37,212 bases of DNA from JBDRED01 sp043820025 [NCBI: Elusimicrobiota bacterium] (GCA_043820025.1 JBDRED010000014.1:1-37212), one strand, 5' to 3'; positions 10,152-20,265 are shown, counted from the first letter of the stretch. The notes: generated from the sequence alone by a model not told the origin. Translations and numbers: made by a program.

Positions 10152-11024
10152 ATGGGGTTATACATAAATTTAAATGGCGAATTTGTAGAGAGTGATAAAG
10201 CCAGGGTTTCGGTGTTTGATCATGGTTTGTTATACGGCGACGGCATATTTGAGGGTATACGCGCTTATGACGGCAGGGTCTTTAGAATGGAACAACATAT
10301 TAATAGGCTGTATAATTCTGCTGATGCTATAAAATTAACTATTACGCTTGATAAGGCCGGTATGGAGAAAGCTATTATTGATACCCTGAGAAAAAATAAT
10401 TTGAAAGACGCTTATATACGCGTGGTTGTAACGCGCGGAGTGGGCGATTTAGGCTTAGACCCTGCGCGTTGTTCGAGATCATTTTATTTTATAATTACGC
10501 ATAATCTCAAACTTTATCCTGAGGATTATTATGAAAAGGGATTGCGAATAATCACGTCAACTATTATGCGAAACTTACCTGAGGCATTGGACCCAAGAGT
10601 TAAATCATTAAATTATTTAAATAATATTTTAGCAAAACTTGAAGCAACAAAACACGGAGTTTTGGAAGCAATAATGCTTAATTATGAAGGATATGTGGCT
10701 GAGTGCACGGGAGATAATATTTTCATGTTTAAAGACGGGAAACTAACCACTCCGCCAACTGACATTGGGGCTCTTGAAGGAATAACCAGGGATGCTGTGC
10801 TTGAAATTGCGAAGAAAGCATGCTTAAATCCTATTGAAGATAAGTTTAAGGTTAAAGACATATATTCTGCCGAAGAATGTTTTTTGACCGGTACAGGAGC
10901 GGAGATAATTCCTGTTGTTGAGATTGATGGAAAAAAGATTGGCGATGGAAAGCCGGGAAAGATAACTCGGCGGCTCATTGAATTATTTAGAGAGGCGACA
11001 AAGACAGAAGGCGAAAAATATTAG
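10152..11024 (+). CDS. ilvE: branched-chain amino acid aminotransferase (class IV PLP enzyme)
   Basis: Fold-type IV PLP aminotransferase, 290 residues, most like BCAT, which performs the last step of Val/Leu/Ile synthesis using glutamate. The N-terminus has the family hallmarks FDHGLLYGDGIFEGIR (residues 22-37). The PLP lysine is K151 in VKSLNYLNN. The cofactor-contacting region AECTGDNIF (183-191) and the GTGAEI loop near the C-terminus are also visible. The ATG lies 3 bp after the lolD stop, with GGAGG provided by the end of lolD, so the gene is almost certainly in the same operon. D-amino-acid aminotransferase and aminodeoxychorismate lyase share this fold. The sequence features and length favour IlvE, but substrate cannot be proven here. 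Confidence 0.9.
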   Translation: MGLYINLNGEFVESDKARVSVFDHGLLYGDGIFEGIRAYDGRVFRMEQHINRLYNSADAIKLTITLDKAGMEKAIIDTLRKNNLKDAYIRVVVTRGVGDLGLDPARCSRSFYFIITHNLKLYPEDYYEKGLRIITSTIMRNLPEALDPRVKSLNYLNNILAKLEATKHGVLEAIMLNYEGYVAECTGDNIFMFKDGKLTTPPTDIGALEGITRDAVLEIAKKACLNPIEDKFKVKDIYSAEECFLTGTGAEIIPVVEIDGKKIGDGKPGKITRRLIELFREATKTEGEKY

Positions 11025-11071
11025 CGAATAAGTTTAGAGAAAGGGACAGTCCCTATATGTTAACTTATTCG
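11025..11071. repeat. nested inverted repeat containing GGGACAGTCCC
   Basis: Perfect 10-bp arms CGAATAAGTT (11025-11034) and AACTTATTCG (11062-11071) enclose the short palindrome GGGACAGTCCC (11043-11053). The structure begins at the base after the aminotransferase stop and ends 17 bp before the clpC start. It may fold as an RNA hairpin between the two genes. The core is the same one found in family B repeats elsewhere in the window. No T-tract follows, so I do not call it a terminator. Confidence 0.7.
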
Positions 11072-11088
11072 TTGTAGAAGGTGTTATT

Positions 11089-13524
11089 ATGCTAAACAAA
11101 TTTACACAAAAAGCTCAGAAAGCTCTGCGTATTGCTCAGGCCGAGTCAAGGCGTATGCATCATGACTATATAGGAACCGGGCATATTTTACTTGGCTTAG
11201 TTGCTTTGCGTGACGGCATGGCCAGCGCTGTGTTTGTTAATCTTGGAATTAATACGGATTCTATTATTGATGATGTTGAGGAAAGGCTGGGCATGGGAGC
11301 CGGCGCCGCGATGCTTGGAGATATTCCATACAGTTTTAAAGCCAAAAGAATTCTTGAAATAGCTATTGAAGAATCACATATTTTAGGACAGCATTATGTT
11401 GGCACTGAACATTTATTGCTTGCGCTTCTTAGAGTTAAGGAAGGCGTTGCGGCTAGTGTTCTTGAAAAAGTAGGATTAACCATTATGCTGGTTAGACAGG
11501 AGGTCGCGTTAATAATGAGGGATATGGATCATGCTACGCATCAGGAGACACGAAAGGCAAAGACGCCAATGTTAGATGAATTTAGCAAGGATCTTACTGA
11601 CCTTGCCAGGCTCAACGCCTTAGACCCGGTTATAGGCAGAGAAAAGGAGGTAGAGCGTCTTGTGCAGATACTTTCGCGAAGGACAAAAAATAATCCTATT
11701 CTTATAGGAGATCCGGGCGTAGGCAAAACAGCGATTGTCGAAGGTTTGGCGCAGCGTATCGTGCTGGGGAATATTCCGGAGACGCTAAAAAATAAAAAAA
11801 TAGTTGTTCTTGATATGATAGGCGTTGTGGCAGGCACAAAGTATAGAGGAGAGTTTGAGGAACGATTAAAAAAAATAATTGATGAAATTGTAAAACAAAA
11901 AAATGAAATAATAATATTTATCGACGAATTACATACAGTAATAGGCGCCGGAAGTTCTGAGGGCGGAATAGATGCTTCAAACATATTAAAGCCGTCGCTG
12001 GCAAGAGGAGAACTGCAGTGTATAGGCGCCACAACTTTAGATGAATACAGGCGTTATATCGAACACGATGCCGCATTAGAAAGAAGATTCCAGCCTATTG
12101 TGGTTGATCCTCCCAGCGTTGAGGAGACAATTGACATATTAAAAGGACTGCGCGACAGGTATGAGGACCATCATCATGTGTCAATTTCAGATGATGCTAT
12201 CCGCGCCGCTGCAGAGCTGTCCGAACGATATATTACTAATAGATTTCTACCTGATAAAGCTATTGATTTGATTGACGAGGCAGGTTCCAGAGTGCATCTG
12301 AAATCATTGTCTGAACATCCTGAGTGCGAAGATATAAATGAAAAGTATACTGCTGTTGTGCATGAAAAGAAGAAAGCTATAGAACAACAGGAATTTGAAA
12401 AAGCGGCTCGTTTATTGGACGAGGAGAGGAAGATTATAAGCGACGCGCGGGTAATAAGGAAACAGGTCGTTTCAGACACAGATGTTCCTACCATAGAGGC
12501 TGAAGATGTGGCTGTGGTAATATCTCAATGGACAGGCATTCCTGTATGCGAGATATCGCGCCAGGAAACCGAAAAATTGCTTTCAATGGAAAAATATCTT
12601 AGCGAAGAAGTTGTGGGGCAGGAAGAAGCTATAAAGATTGTGTCTCAGGCAATAAGGCGTTCTCGCGCCGGGCTTAAGGATCCAAGGCATCCTATAGGTA
12701 TTTTTATGTTTATCGGGCCTACGGGAATAGGAAAGACAAAGCTTGCTAAAACGCTTGCCAAATTTTTGTTTGGCAAGGAAGATTTTCTTGTGCGCTGCGA
12801 TATGTCCGAATATATGGAAAAATTTTCGTTATCCAGGCTTATTGGAGCGCCGCCCGGATATGTAGGATATACTGAAGGCGGCCAGCTCACAGAGGCTGTC
12901 AGGAGAAGGCCGTATGCTGTAGTGCTTTTAGATGAGATCGAAAAAGCGCACCCGGATATTGCCAATATTCTTCTTCAGGTTTTTGACGAAGGCGTTCTTA
13001 CAGACGGGTTAGGCCATAAGGTGAGTTTTGCTAATACAATAATTATTATGACGTCCAATATCGGAACTCCGCGTATGAATAAAAGCGCGCATATGGGGTT
13101 CAAGGCTTCCGACGAGGAAAATATATCTGTGCTGTTAAGGCAGAAGGTATTTGACGAACTCAGAAAAAACTTTAATCCGGAGCTGTTAAATCGTATTGGT
13201 GAAACCGTATTCTTTAATTATCTTGAGAATGAAGACGTAAAAAAGATATTAGATATTATGATAAGAGAAATTTTTGAGCGTATAGAAAAGCAGGGAATCA
13301 GTATTTCAATAACAGATGAAGCAAAGGAATTTATTATTAAGAAAGGGTATGATAAGAACGAAGGAGTAAGGCACCTCAAAAGGGTTGTGCAAAAATATGT
13401 TGAGGACCGGATTGCAGAGAGTATTTTAAAGACCAAATCAACAAAAAATACTCATATAGCAGTAGAGATGGTGAATGATACAATAGAAGCAAATCCAAGA
13501 AAGAATAAAGAGAAGATTAAATAA
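11089..13524 (+). CDS. clpC: ClpC-type AAA+ protease-associated unfoldase
   Basis: Hsp100 unfoldase that feeds substrates to ClpP. The 811-residue protein has the full ClpC order: a double Clp-N repeat (about 1-145), the first AAA+ module with Walker A GDPGVGKT (207-214), and a coiled region containing a UVR-type segment (HEKKKAIEQQEFEKAARLLD). The second AAA+ module follows, with Walker A GPTGIGKT (543-550), and then a ClpB-D2-small domain. The medium-length middle region and UVR motif separate it from ClpB. An MGF tripeptide (HMGFKASDE) sits where the ClpP-binding loop is found in ClpC/ClpA. The ATG at 11089 has a weak GAAGG upstream. No mcsA, mcsB or ctsR is in the window, so regulation by those partners cannot be assumed. 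Confidence 0.96.
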   Translation: MLNKFTQKAQKALRIAQAESRRMHHDYIGTGHILLGLVALRDGMASAVFVNLGINTDSIIDDVEERLGMGAGAAMLGDIPYSFKAKRILEIAIEESHILGQHYVGTEHLLLALLRVKEGVAASVLEKVGLTIMLVRQEVALIMRDMDHATHQETRKAKTPMLDEFSKDLTDLARLNALDPVIGREKEVERLVQILSRRTKNNPILIGDPGVGKTAIVEGLAQRIVLGNIPETLKNKKIVVLDMIGVVAGTKYRGEFEERLKKIIDEIVKQKNEIIIFIDELHTVIGAGSSEGGIDASNILKPSLARGELQCIGATTLDEYRRYIEHDAALERRFQPIVVDPPSVEETIDILKGLRDRYEDHHHVSISDDAIRAAAELSERYITNRFLPDKAIDLIDEAGSRVHLKSLSEHPECEDINEKYTAVVHEKKKAIEQQEFEKAARLLDEERKIISDARVIRKQVVSDTDVPTIEAEDVAVVISQWTGIPVCEISRQETEKLLSMEKYLSEEVVGQEEAIKIVSQAIRRSRAGLKDPRHPIGIFMFIGPTGIGKTKLAKTLAKFLFGKEDFLVRCDMSEYMEKFSLSRLIGAPPGYVGYTEGGQLTEAVRRRPYAVVLLDEIEKAHPDIANILLQVFDEGVLTDGLGHKVSFANTIIIMTSNIGTPRMNKSAHMGFKASDEENISVLLRQKVFDELRKNFNPELLNRIGETVFFNYLENEDVKKILDIMIREIFERIEKQGISISITDEAKEFIIKKGYDKNEGVRHLKRVVQKYVEDRIAESILKTKSTKNTHIAVEMVNDTIEANPRKNKEKIK

Positions 13525-13582
13525 GAATAGAGTTGAGAGCCAATACGTTCAATAAGGGATTTTTAACTCACATCAAACCATA

Positions 13583-16500
13583 ATGAAAAAAAGATCAAAG
13601 ATAATTTTATTAGTTATAGCCATACTCATTATTTCCATAGGTGTATTTTTTTATAGAACAGGAATAATAATTGATTTTGTGAAAGTTGCCGCCTCGCATG
13701 AAATCTCTAAGATATTAGGCCTTCCGATTAGTATAGAATCAGTATCAACAAATGTAATTAATAAAATTTATATCTCTGATATTAAGATATATGCGGATTA
13801 TAAACGCAGTGAACCTGTAATTACAAGCGATAAGCTGGTTATTAATTATAATATTTTTAATATTTTGCGTAGTAAAAATATAACCTTGAACGCTATAAGG
13901 TCTGTAGAGTTAGTAAATCCAAAGGCAGAGAGCGGCTGCAACACATTAAATGAATATTATAAAAAAATAATTAATAATGAAGATGAGAAAAAAAACATAC
14001 AGCTTCCGGAAATTATTATTAGAAATGGCGAGATAACGCTGGATGTGAAAAACGATAGAATAGTTTTTACTAATTTAAACCTCTCATTTTATAAGGAATA
14101 TCCTTTCTCCCGGCTTAGGTTAAATTTTCGAACCAATCTTGATCCAAAAACGAGATTTAATTTTACTACGGATTTTAACGCTCAAACCGAATCGGTTCGC
14201 ATAAAAAGTTGGACAAGTAAAAAGATTAATATCTCTAATTACAAAGAATTAATTAATTATAAACTGCCGGTAATCAACGCGTTAAATGGTTACATGAATT
14301 TTTCGCTTAGTATTGACGCGCCTGCGGCCGGGGCATTAAACGAAATAATAAAACAGTCCAACATTGAAGGAAAGCTTGAGATCGAGGAAGTGAGTGGCGG
14401 GATTAGTGATATTATTAATGAATTTAAGGCTTTCTATGGGACAGAAAATATTCCTGAATTAAATGGCAGAGTTGAGAATCTTAATGCTATTTTGTTATTT
14501 AAGAAGAAAAGCCTTATTTTGGATAAGCTCGCGGCTGATATAGGCGAAATAAATTTAGAGATGTACGGCAGAATGGATGATATTACAGAGCCATACTTTA
14601 CAGTATATTATAATATTAATGATGTAACATTTGATAAAATAATAAATCTGGGTCTTTTAGAGAGCAGTTATGACAATAATCTTATAAAGCCGGGGGCTTT
14701 TAAGGGAGAATTTATTGTCAACAATGAAGGCTATATGATGATAATGCATGATATCAGCCTTGACGCTGAATGGAAGAAAAAAATAGGATATTCTGTCGCA
14801 GGCGGCGATATTACTCTGACGAACGGCAAAACAGCTTTTAATAAATTGAAGATCAATGCGGCAAATATAGGAGAGGTTACATTAAATGGTTCTGTAGAAA
14901 AAGATTATATATCCTTTGTAGCATCTTCCGGCTTAATTGACATGGGGAGCTTGGTAAAAACATCAGACTCTGCTGTTGTGAATGAATTGAAAATGCGCGG
15001 AGTGACATTTGCATATAATAAGGAAATAAAAAATATTACTTGGAAGTTTGACGCGGGCATGGAAGTTTTGGGTTTATTTAAAGAGAAAATCCATGGAGGG
15101 AAAATAACATTCGGCAGGTATGGGAATAATATTCAAGGACAATATTATAATATCGATAAAAAGCACACAATGCAGTTGAGCGCCGCGCTTGGGATTGAAG
15201 ATATTCTGCACATAAACGCCTGTGAAATTATGCTCCCTGAAGACAGTAAAATTAAGATTATAGGGAACCTGCCGCTAAATGCTTCCGGCGAAATGTCAAT
15301 GGTAGTGTCAGGGCAAAATGTGCATATACCCACTATTTTTAAGATGTTTGGAAAATCGGATAAAGGAATAATTGATTATCTAAACGTGAACAGCACTTTA
15401 AGCGGCACAATCAGCGCTCCCAGCGCATTTGCGATTATAGAAATGCCCGGAAGCGGAAACGCGTATAATCTAAATGCTGATTTAAAAGTAAAGGCCGGTA
15501 AAGAATATATAGAGCTGATGGATGCAGGTTTTAGTAATGGGATAAGTATGAATGGGAAATACGATTTAATAAATAAGAATTATTTTTTTGAAATCAAAGC
15601 AGATACAGCGCCTTTTGCTTTTGTGGCAGATATCGCGCGCAGGATAAAGATTAATAGTATTAATGAAAAAATATTTAAACGCGTCGACGAACTTGCCAAA
15701 GCGCGCAGTTTAAAAGGAACATTGTCGATTACGAAATATGACGGGAAGGTATCAGGATCAGCAGACCTGGAGTTTCTCGATAAGAAGAGTAACAGCAGGA
15801 GAGAATATATAAAATGCAATTTGAGAAACGAGTCATTAGTTTTAGATTCGATCGAGGCCGTAAAAGACAAGATAAAACTTAGTATGTATGGAAATATAAA
15901 TTTTAGAGATAATCTTAAGTCTGTAAGTGAAATTGATATTAACGGCCAAATTAAAGATGTTGACGACAAAAGCGGAGATTATCATGGAAAAATAAGTATT
16001 AAATCCGAGTTTGATGATACAGGCGATTATCGAGGAAAAATAAATTTAACTGATGTTGGGTTTAAAGATTTGGTGTTTGACTCGGCCGGTGTTAATTTCG
16101 TATTTCAAAAAAAAATATTGTTAATTGATGAAATCAATGTAAATGACGAAGTTAGCGGGAATCTAAAGATAGATTTTAATAAAAACTCAGCTCTTTCAGG
16201 AGAAATAGAAGCTGATTCGAATAGATTCAAAGAACTGATCAGCTTAGCGGGAATTAAAACCGTTGATCCGGGCGCGTTAGGTAGTTTATCAGGCGTCATA
16301 ACTATCGGCGGAACATTGTTGTCGCCTATTATAGAAGTATCCGGGCTTAGGTTTCTTCTTAAGGATAAGGAGCATAATTTATCCGGAACATGCGATATTA
16401 CTTATAATCTGGGAACATTTATTATTGATTCCGGAAAGTTGGTTTTGGACTCCGGCCTGCCGCTCCGATTTGGGGGAAATATAAATACTACTGTGTCAGC

Positions 16501-18988
16501 TGACGATACGCTTATAATGAAATTTGAAATAGGCATGGATTATTTCGACTCCCAAAAATTACAAAGTATTATTTTATTGCCAAATGTATTGACAGGAGAA
16601 CTTACAGGCAATATTGAGATTGAAAAACACAAAGAACAAATATTAATAAATAATAATTTAACTCTTTCTAACGGCGCTATCGCGGGCATAGCGTGCGGCG
16701 GATTAAAGGGGCAGATTGCTTTGCGCAGAGCTGTTGATTCAAATATATATCTTAATAATTTTGAATGGCAGGATAATAAAGGAGTCTTAAGATTTAAAGA
16801 AGGATCTTATATCTCATTGCCAAAGGACGATTCGCCATCCTGCGCGCTAAATATGCATTTTACAAACTGGAATTTCTTTGGGATATGCCGCGGCTTTGGC
16901 AGCGCGCGCGTTAACGGAACCTGGCATGACCGGACGAAAGAATTTAGAGGAGACATAGTCACAGAAAGTTTGTGGGCAAAAAAATATAATTTTTTCAGAA
17001 AACGTGTGCAGTTTTCATTTTCTAAAAATATTATGACATTTTTTCCTAATGAAGACGGCAAAGGACTGTCCGGCGCTATAAATTTTGGCGAAAAAGCCGT
17101 AGAATTTTTAGGGATAAAAGCGCAGGATAAAGGCAATGTGATATTTACTCTTGATGGCAGTTATTATAGAGACGGCAGGCTGGATATTAAATCGCAGGGA
17201 AGCCGTTCTCCCGCGCAGTTTTTATCGGGAATGTTTCACTTTGGGCTTATGATTTATGGCGATATGAATTACTCATTTACAGTAGCCGGCGACGTAACTC
17301 AGCCGGATATTAATATGAATTTAGATATTTCAAAGGGAGCGATTGATATATTGTCATTTGACAGCGCAAAGGCATCATTTGATTTAAAAAAAGATGGAGT
17401 TACTATTCATGAGTGTTTAATTACAGGAGACAAACGCTACAAAATGGATGTGAAAGGCAATGTTCCGTTTCCATTGGTTGAGTCTGAGAAGGAGAATGTT
17501 TTAAAACAAAAGATGGACGTTTCTATAAACATGTATGAAACAAATCTGGGAATACTGAAATCATTATTTGGCGATACTTTTACAAAAGCTGATGGCGGCG
17601 CAGCCTTTAATCTGCATTTGGGAAATACAATATATGAGCCTGTAATGTCCGGCGCAGTTAATATTGAGAATGGAAGCTTTAGTTTAATCGACGGGATACG
17701 CAGTATGAAGAACTTAAAGCTTGAGGGAGTTTTAGATAATAATATTCTTACGCTTAGCACATGTATTGGCCAGATCGGACAAGGGATATTGGAAACATCA
17801 GGAACAATGATGTTTAAAAATTTCAAACTAGACGCCTTTGATTTAATTTTTAAGACATCATTGGATAAGGGTGTGTCGCTTGCTTTGGATTATCTAATGA
17901 TACCGCAGAGTACATTTTTTGATAAGATAATGCCGTCAGTGCCGTCAAAGGGCGAGTTAAAGGGCGAGATCTCGCTATTCGGAAGGCCGGAAGAATATTA
18001 TTTAAAAGGCAATGTGCTTATTGAAAACACGCATTTTACATATCCGCCAAGAGAGCCCGGTAAAGAAAAATTATGGGAAGAACAGAAGGAAGTATCCGAC
18101 GAAAGTTCGGCGTTTACAGATTTTTTGCTTGGCGCAAATTGGAATCTTAAAATGGATGCGGGAGCTAATACCTGGTATGAGAATGATATGGTGAATGTTG
18201 TTATTGAGGGAAGATTTCATTTTTTCGGGCCCGGGAGTGAAATAGTAACAAATGGCAAGGTTGATGTTTTGCGGGGAGATATACAATATTTAGGAAAAAC
18301 CTTTACCGTTAAATCAGCTGATTTTGAGATGAGAAGTAATGAGCCGTATGTGTCTGTTAACGCCGAGATGCCAATATCCCGCATGGAGCCCAGGTTCACA
18401 GGCCCTGTAGAGGATGTTATAATTTTAAATATAGAAAAATCAAAACTTAGCGAGATTAAACCTATGTTTAGGTCTAAGAATTATCCTGAGACTTCTCCGG
18501 AATCAGCAATGAACCTTGCATTCACAGGCACTGAAATAGAGCAGTTAAACAGCGAGGAGAAGCAGGTATACCTTAGACATGAATTTTTAAAACTTATTGA
18601 CAGCACATTTACCAGCCCGATAATAAGAGGCCTGCTGAAAAAAACAGGCCTTGTGGATGTTGTTAGTTTTAGGACAGCTTTAGTACAGCAGGGCGTTGGC
18701 TCGTCTGATACATTTGAGACTGACAGCCAAAAAAGAGCAACAACCGCGCAGCTGCTGGAAGGCAGCGAACTTATGCTCGGTAAATATATACATCCTCAAA
18801 TATTTTTGAGTTATTCGCTTGGTTTGGAACAGGGCGAAGAAAACGCTTTAGATATGCGGCACGAGCTTGAAGCGTCATACAGATTAAAAAGAAATGTGTA
18901 TTTAAAAGGGATGGTTGAATCGCAAAAGGATAAGGAAAGCGATAAGCGGGTTTCAGTCGAATATCAAATACCTTTCGGGAAAAAATAG
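13583..18988 (+). CDS. tamB: AsmA/TamB-family envelope protein (DUF490-like), very long
   Basis: A 1801-residue protein with one N-terminal membrane anchor (about residues 7-24, after MKKRSK). After it comes a very long beta-rich chain of the AsmA/TamB type: alternating hydrophobic strands, repeated NG/DG turns and phrases such as LNGS, GNI and ISGTI. The last 300 or so residues match the TamB C-terminal domain style (for example GRPEEYYLKGNVLIEN, VNVVIEGRFHFFGPG, EYQIPFGKK). Known family members bridge inner and outer membrane and take part in phospholipid transport and outer-membrane protein assembly. The partner Omp85/BamA or TamA gene is not in the window. E. coli TamB is about 1260 residues, so this one is longer. 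Start at ATG 13583 because the anchor follows at once; no clear Shine-Dalgarno sequence. It ends 17 bp before ispE. Confidence 0.85.
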   Translation: MKKRSKIILLVIAILIISIGVFFYRTGIIIDFVKVAASHEISKILGLPISIESVSTNVINKIYISDIKIYADYKRSEPVITSDKLVINYNIFNILRSKNITLNAIRSVELVNPKAESGCNTLNEYYKKIINNEDEKKNIQLPEIIIRNGEITLDVKNDRIVFTNLNLSFYKEYPFSRLRLNFRTNLDPKTRFNFTTDFNAQTESVRIKSWTSKKINISNYKELINYKLPVINALNGYMNFSLSIDAPAAGALNEIIKQSNIEGKLEIEEVSGGISDIINEFKAFYGTENIPELNGRVENLNAILLFKKKSLILDKLAADIGEINLEMYGRMDDITEPYFTVYYNINDVTFDKIINLGLLESSYDNNLIKPGAFKGEFIVNNEGYMMIMHDISLDAEWKKKIGYSVAGGDITLTNGKTAFNKLKINAANIGEVTLNGSVEKDYISFVASSGLIDMGSLVKTSDSAVVNELKMRGVTFAYNKEIKNITWKFDAGMEVLGLFKEKIHGGKITFGRYGNNIQGQYYNIDKKHTMQLSAALGIEDILHINACEIMLPEDSKIKIIGNLPLNASGEMSMVVSGQNVHIPTIFKMFGKSDKGIIDYLNVNSTLSGTISAPSAFAIIEMPGSGNAYNLNADLKVKAGKEYIELMDAGFSNGISMNGKYDLINKNYFFEIKADTAPFAFVADIARRIKINSINEKIFKRVDELAKARSLKGTLSITKYDGKVSGSADLEFLDKKSNSRREYIKCNLRNESLVLDSIEAVKDKIKLSMYGNINFRDNLKSVSEIDINGQIKDVDDKSGDYHGKISIKSEFDDTGDYRGKINLTDVGFKDLVFDSAGVNFVFQKKILLIDEINVNDEVSGNLKIDFNKNSALSGEIEADSNRFKELISLAGIKTVDPGALGSLSGVITIGGTLLSPIIEVSGLRFLLKDKEHNLSGTCDITYNLGTFIIDSGKLVLDSGLPLRFGGNINTTVSADDTLIMKFEIGMDYFDSQKLQSIILLPNVLTGELTGNIEIEKHKEQILINNNLTLSNGAIAGIACGGLKGQIALRRAVDSNIYLNNFEWQDNKGVLRFKEGSYISLPKDDSPSCALNMHFTNWNFFGICRGFGSARVNGTWHDRTKEFRGDIVTESLWAKKYNFFRKRVQFSFSKNIMTFFPNEDGKGLSGAINFGEKAVEFLGIKAQDKGNVIFTLDGSYYRDGRLDIKSQGSRSPAQFLSGMFHFGLMIYGDMNYSFTVAGDVTQPDINMNLDISKGAIDILSFDSAKASFDLKKDGVTIHECLITGDKRYKMDVKGNVPFPLVESEKENVLKQKMDVSINMYETNLGILKSLFGDTFTKADGGAAFNLHLGNTIYEPVMSGAVNIENGSFSLIDGIRSMKNLKLEGVLDNNILTLSTCIGQIGQGILETSGTMMFKNFKLDAFDLIFKTSLDKGVSLALDYLMIPQSTFFDKIMPSVPSKGELKGEISLFGRPEEYYLKGNVLIENTHFTYPPREPGKEKLWEEQKEVSDESSAFTDFLLGANWNLKMDAGANTWYENDMVNVVIEGRFHFFGPGSEIVTNGKVDVLRGDIQYLGKTFTVKSADFEMRSNEPYVSVNAEMPISRMEPRFTGPVEDVIILNIEKSKLSEIKPMFRSKNYPETSPESAMNLAFTGTEIEQLNSEEKQVYLRHEFLKLIDSTFTSPIIRGLLKKTGLVDVVSFRTALVQQGVGSSDTFETDSQKRATTAQLLEGSELMLGKYIHPQIFLSYSLGLEQGEENALDMRHELEASYRLKRNVYLKGMVESQKDKESDKRVSVEYQIPFGKK

Positions 18989-19005
18989 CGTATTGGATTG
19001 TAATC

Positions 19006-19887
19006 ATGAAATTAAAATCGTATGCAAAGATAAATTTGTTTTTAGAAATACGCGGCAGGAGAAAGGACGGGTATCACAACCTGGTTTCTTTTATGCAGGA
19101 GATCAGCCTGTATGACGATATTGAAGTGATTAACCGAAAAGACAGTAATATTAAGGTTTCAGGAGACGGTATAAAAATCCCCTATGATGAAAGGAATCTT
19201 GCGTGGCGGGCTGCTAAAAAGATGCAGGAAGCTTCAGGTAAAAAAAATGGAGTTAATATTCATATTAAGAAACGCATACCAATAGGCGCAGGCTTAGGCG
19301 GCGGGTCAAGCAATGCGGCGTCAGTGCTTTTAGGCTTAAATAAGCTATGGAATACAGGTTTTTCGCTGAAAAAGCTGGCAAGGATAGGAAAAACCTTAGG
19401 AGCTGATGTGCCATTTTTTATTTATGGCGGCGCATGTCTTGTGCGCGGTATTGGAGAAAAGGTGCGTCAGCTCAAAAATATCCCCAAAATCAATATGGTT
19501 TTGGTGTATCCTGCTATTCATGTTGTTACAAAAAAGGTATATGAATCATATAGTTTTAAATTGACAAAAAAGTTCAAAAAATGTAGCATTGAACATTATT
19601 ATAATAGCAGAGGCAGTTCTTTGTCATTAAAGAAAGGACTTTTTAATAGGCTGGAAGAATCATGCTTTAAATTATACCCCAAAATACAGAGGTTAAAAGA
19701 ATATTTAATGAGTTATCAAGTTGGCGGGGTATTAATGTCAGGCAGCGGCTCTTCTGTATTTGCAATAGTTAATAATGCAAAACAGGCGCGCGCTATTAAA
19801 AAGGATATTGAAAATACAAGGAACACTGTCTTAATTGTGGAAACAAAAGGTAGGAGGTCAAAAAATAATGGAGATCACAGAAGTTAG
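19006..19887 (+). CDS. ispE: 4-diphosphocytidyl-2-C-methyl-D-erythritol kinase
   Basis: GHMP kinase of the non-mevalonate (MEP) isoprenoid pathway; it phosphorylates CDP-ME at the 2-position. The 293-residue length is typical. The N-terminus KSYAKINLFLEI contains the catalytic lysine (K8). The ATP-binding glycine loop IPIGAGLGGGSSNAA is at 91-105. The catalytic aspartate is D134 in LGADVPFF, and the C-terminal GHMP motif is VLMSGSGSSVFAI. Its last 20 bp overlap the start of spoVG, and the spoVG ribosome site AGGAGG lies inside it, so the two are translationally coupled. The same ispE-spoVG neighbourhood is known in Bacillus, where purR and yabJ lie between them; those are absent here. Confidence 0.96.
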   Translation: MKLKSYAKINLFLEIRGRRKDGYHNLVSFMQEISLYDDIEVINRKDSNIKVSGDGIKIPYDERNLAWRAAKKMQEASGKKNGVNIHIKKRIPIGAGLGGGSSNAASVLLGLNKLWNTGFSLKKLARIGKTLGADVPFFIYGGACLVRGIGEKVRQLKNIPKINMVLVYPAIHVVTKKVYESYSFKLTKKFKKCSIEHYYNSRGSSLSLKKGLFNRLEESCFKLYPKIQRLKEYLMSYQVGGVLMSGSGSSVFAIVNNAKQARAIKKDIENTRNTVLIVETKGRRSKNNGDHRS

Positions 19888-20197
19888 AATTTTTTTAAGA
19901 AATGAGGACAAATTAAAGGCGTATGCGACAATCACATTTGATAACGCGTTTGTTGTGCGCAATTTAAAGGTTGTACAGGGACAGCAAGGATTATTTGTGG
20001 CTATGCCGAGCCGCAAAATGTCAGACGGTTCATATAAAGATGTAGCTCATCCGGTAAATAACGAAATGCGTAATAAGATAGAAAAAAAGGTTTTAGAAGC
20101 TTATAATACAAAAGCAGGAGAGACTGCCGGTTCAGAGGGTTCTATCGTGGGGTCGAAGTTTGGCGAATTCGGAGATTCAGAAACACCTGTAGAATAA
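19868..20197 (+). CDS. spoVG: SpoVG family RNA/DNA-binding regulator
   Basis: Small SpoVG protein of 109 residues, beginning MEITEVRIFLRNEDKLKAY and containing the conserved FVAMPSRK segment and the VAHPVNNEMRNKIE helix. SpoVG proteins bind nucleic acid and affect septation, gene expression or RNA processing in Firmicutes, spirochaetes and others. The name does not imply sporulation here. I choose ATG 19868 instead of the in-frame upstream ATG at 19835 because TAGGAGGTC (19851-19859) is an excellent ribosome site for 19868 and the family starts with MEITEVR. The start lies inside the end of ispE. A hairpin follows the gene. Confidence 0.95.
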   Translation: MEITEVRIFLRNEDKLKAYATITFDNAFVVRNLKVVQGQQGLFVAMPSRKMSDGSYKDVAHPVNNEMRNKIEKKVLEAYNTKAGETAGSEGSIVGSKFGEFGDSETPVE

Positions 20198-20224
20198 GTA
20201 GTTTCAGGAAGCAGATAATTTAAT

Positions 20225-20265
20225 AATGGGTCAGGTCTTTAAACGTAAAGGATCTGACCCATTTT
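20225..20265 (+). terminator. hairpin after spoVG, probable intrinsic terminator
   Basis: Arms AATGGGTCAG (20225-20234) and CTGACCCATT (20254-20263) form a perfect 10-bp stem, with partial extra pairing (CTTT / AAAG) inside. A short T-run (ATTTT) ends the stem. It separates spoVG from the tRNA-Gln gene. The T-tract is short, so termination efficiency is uncertain. Confidence 0.55.

Noticed and set aside
18012-18194. 60-residue frame inside the TamB-like gene
   Set aside because: It lies in another frame of a clear long coding sequence, with no ribosome site or family signature.
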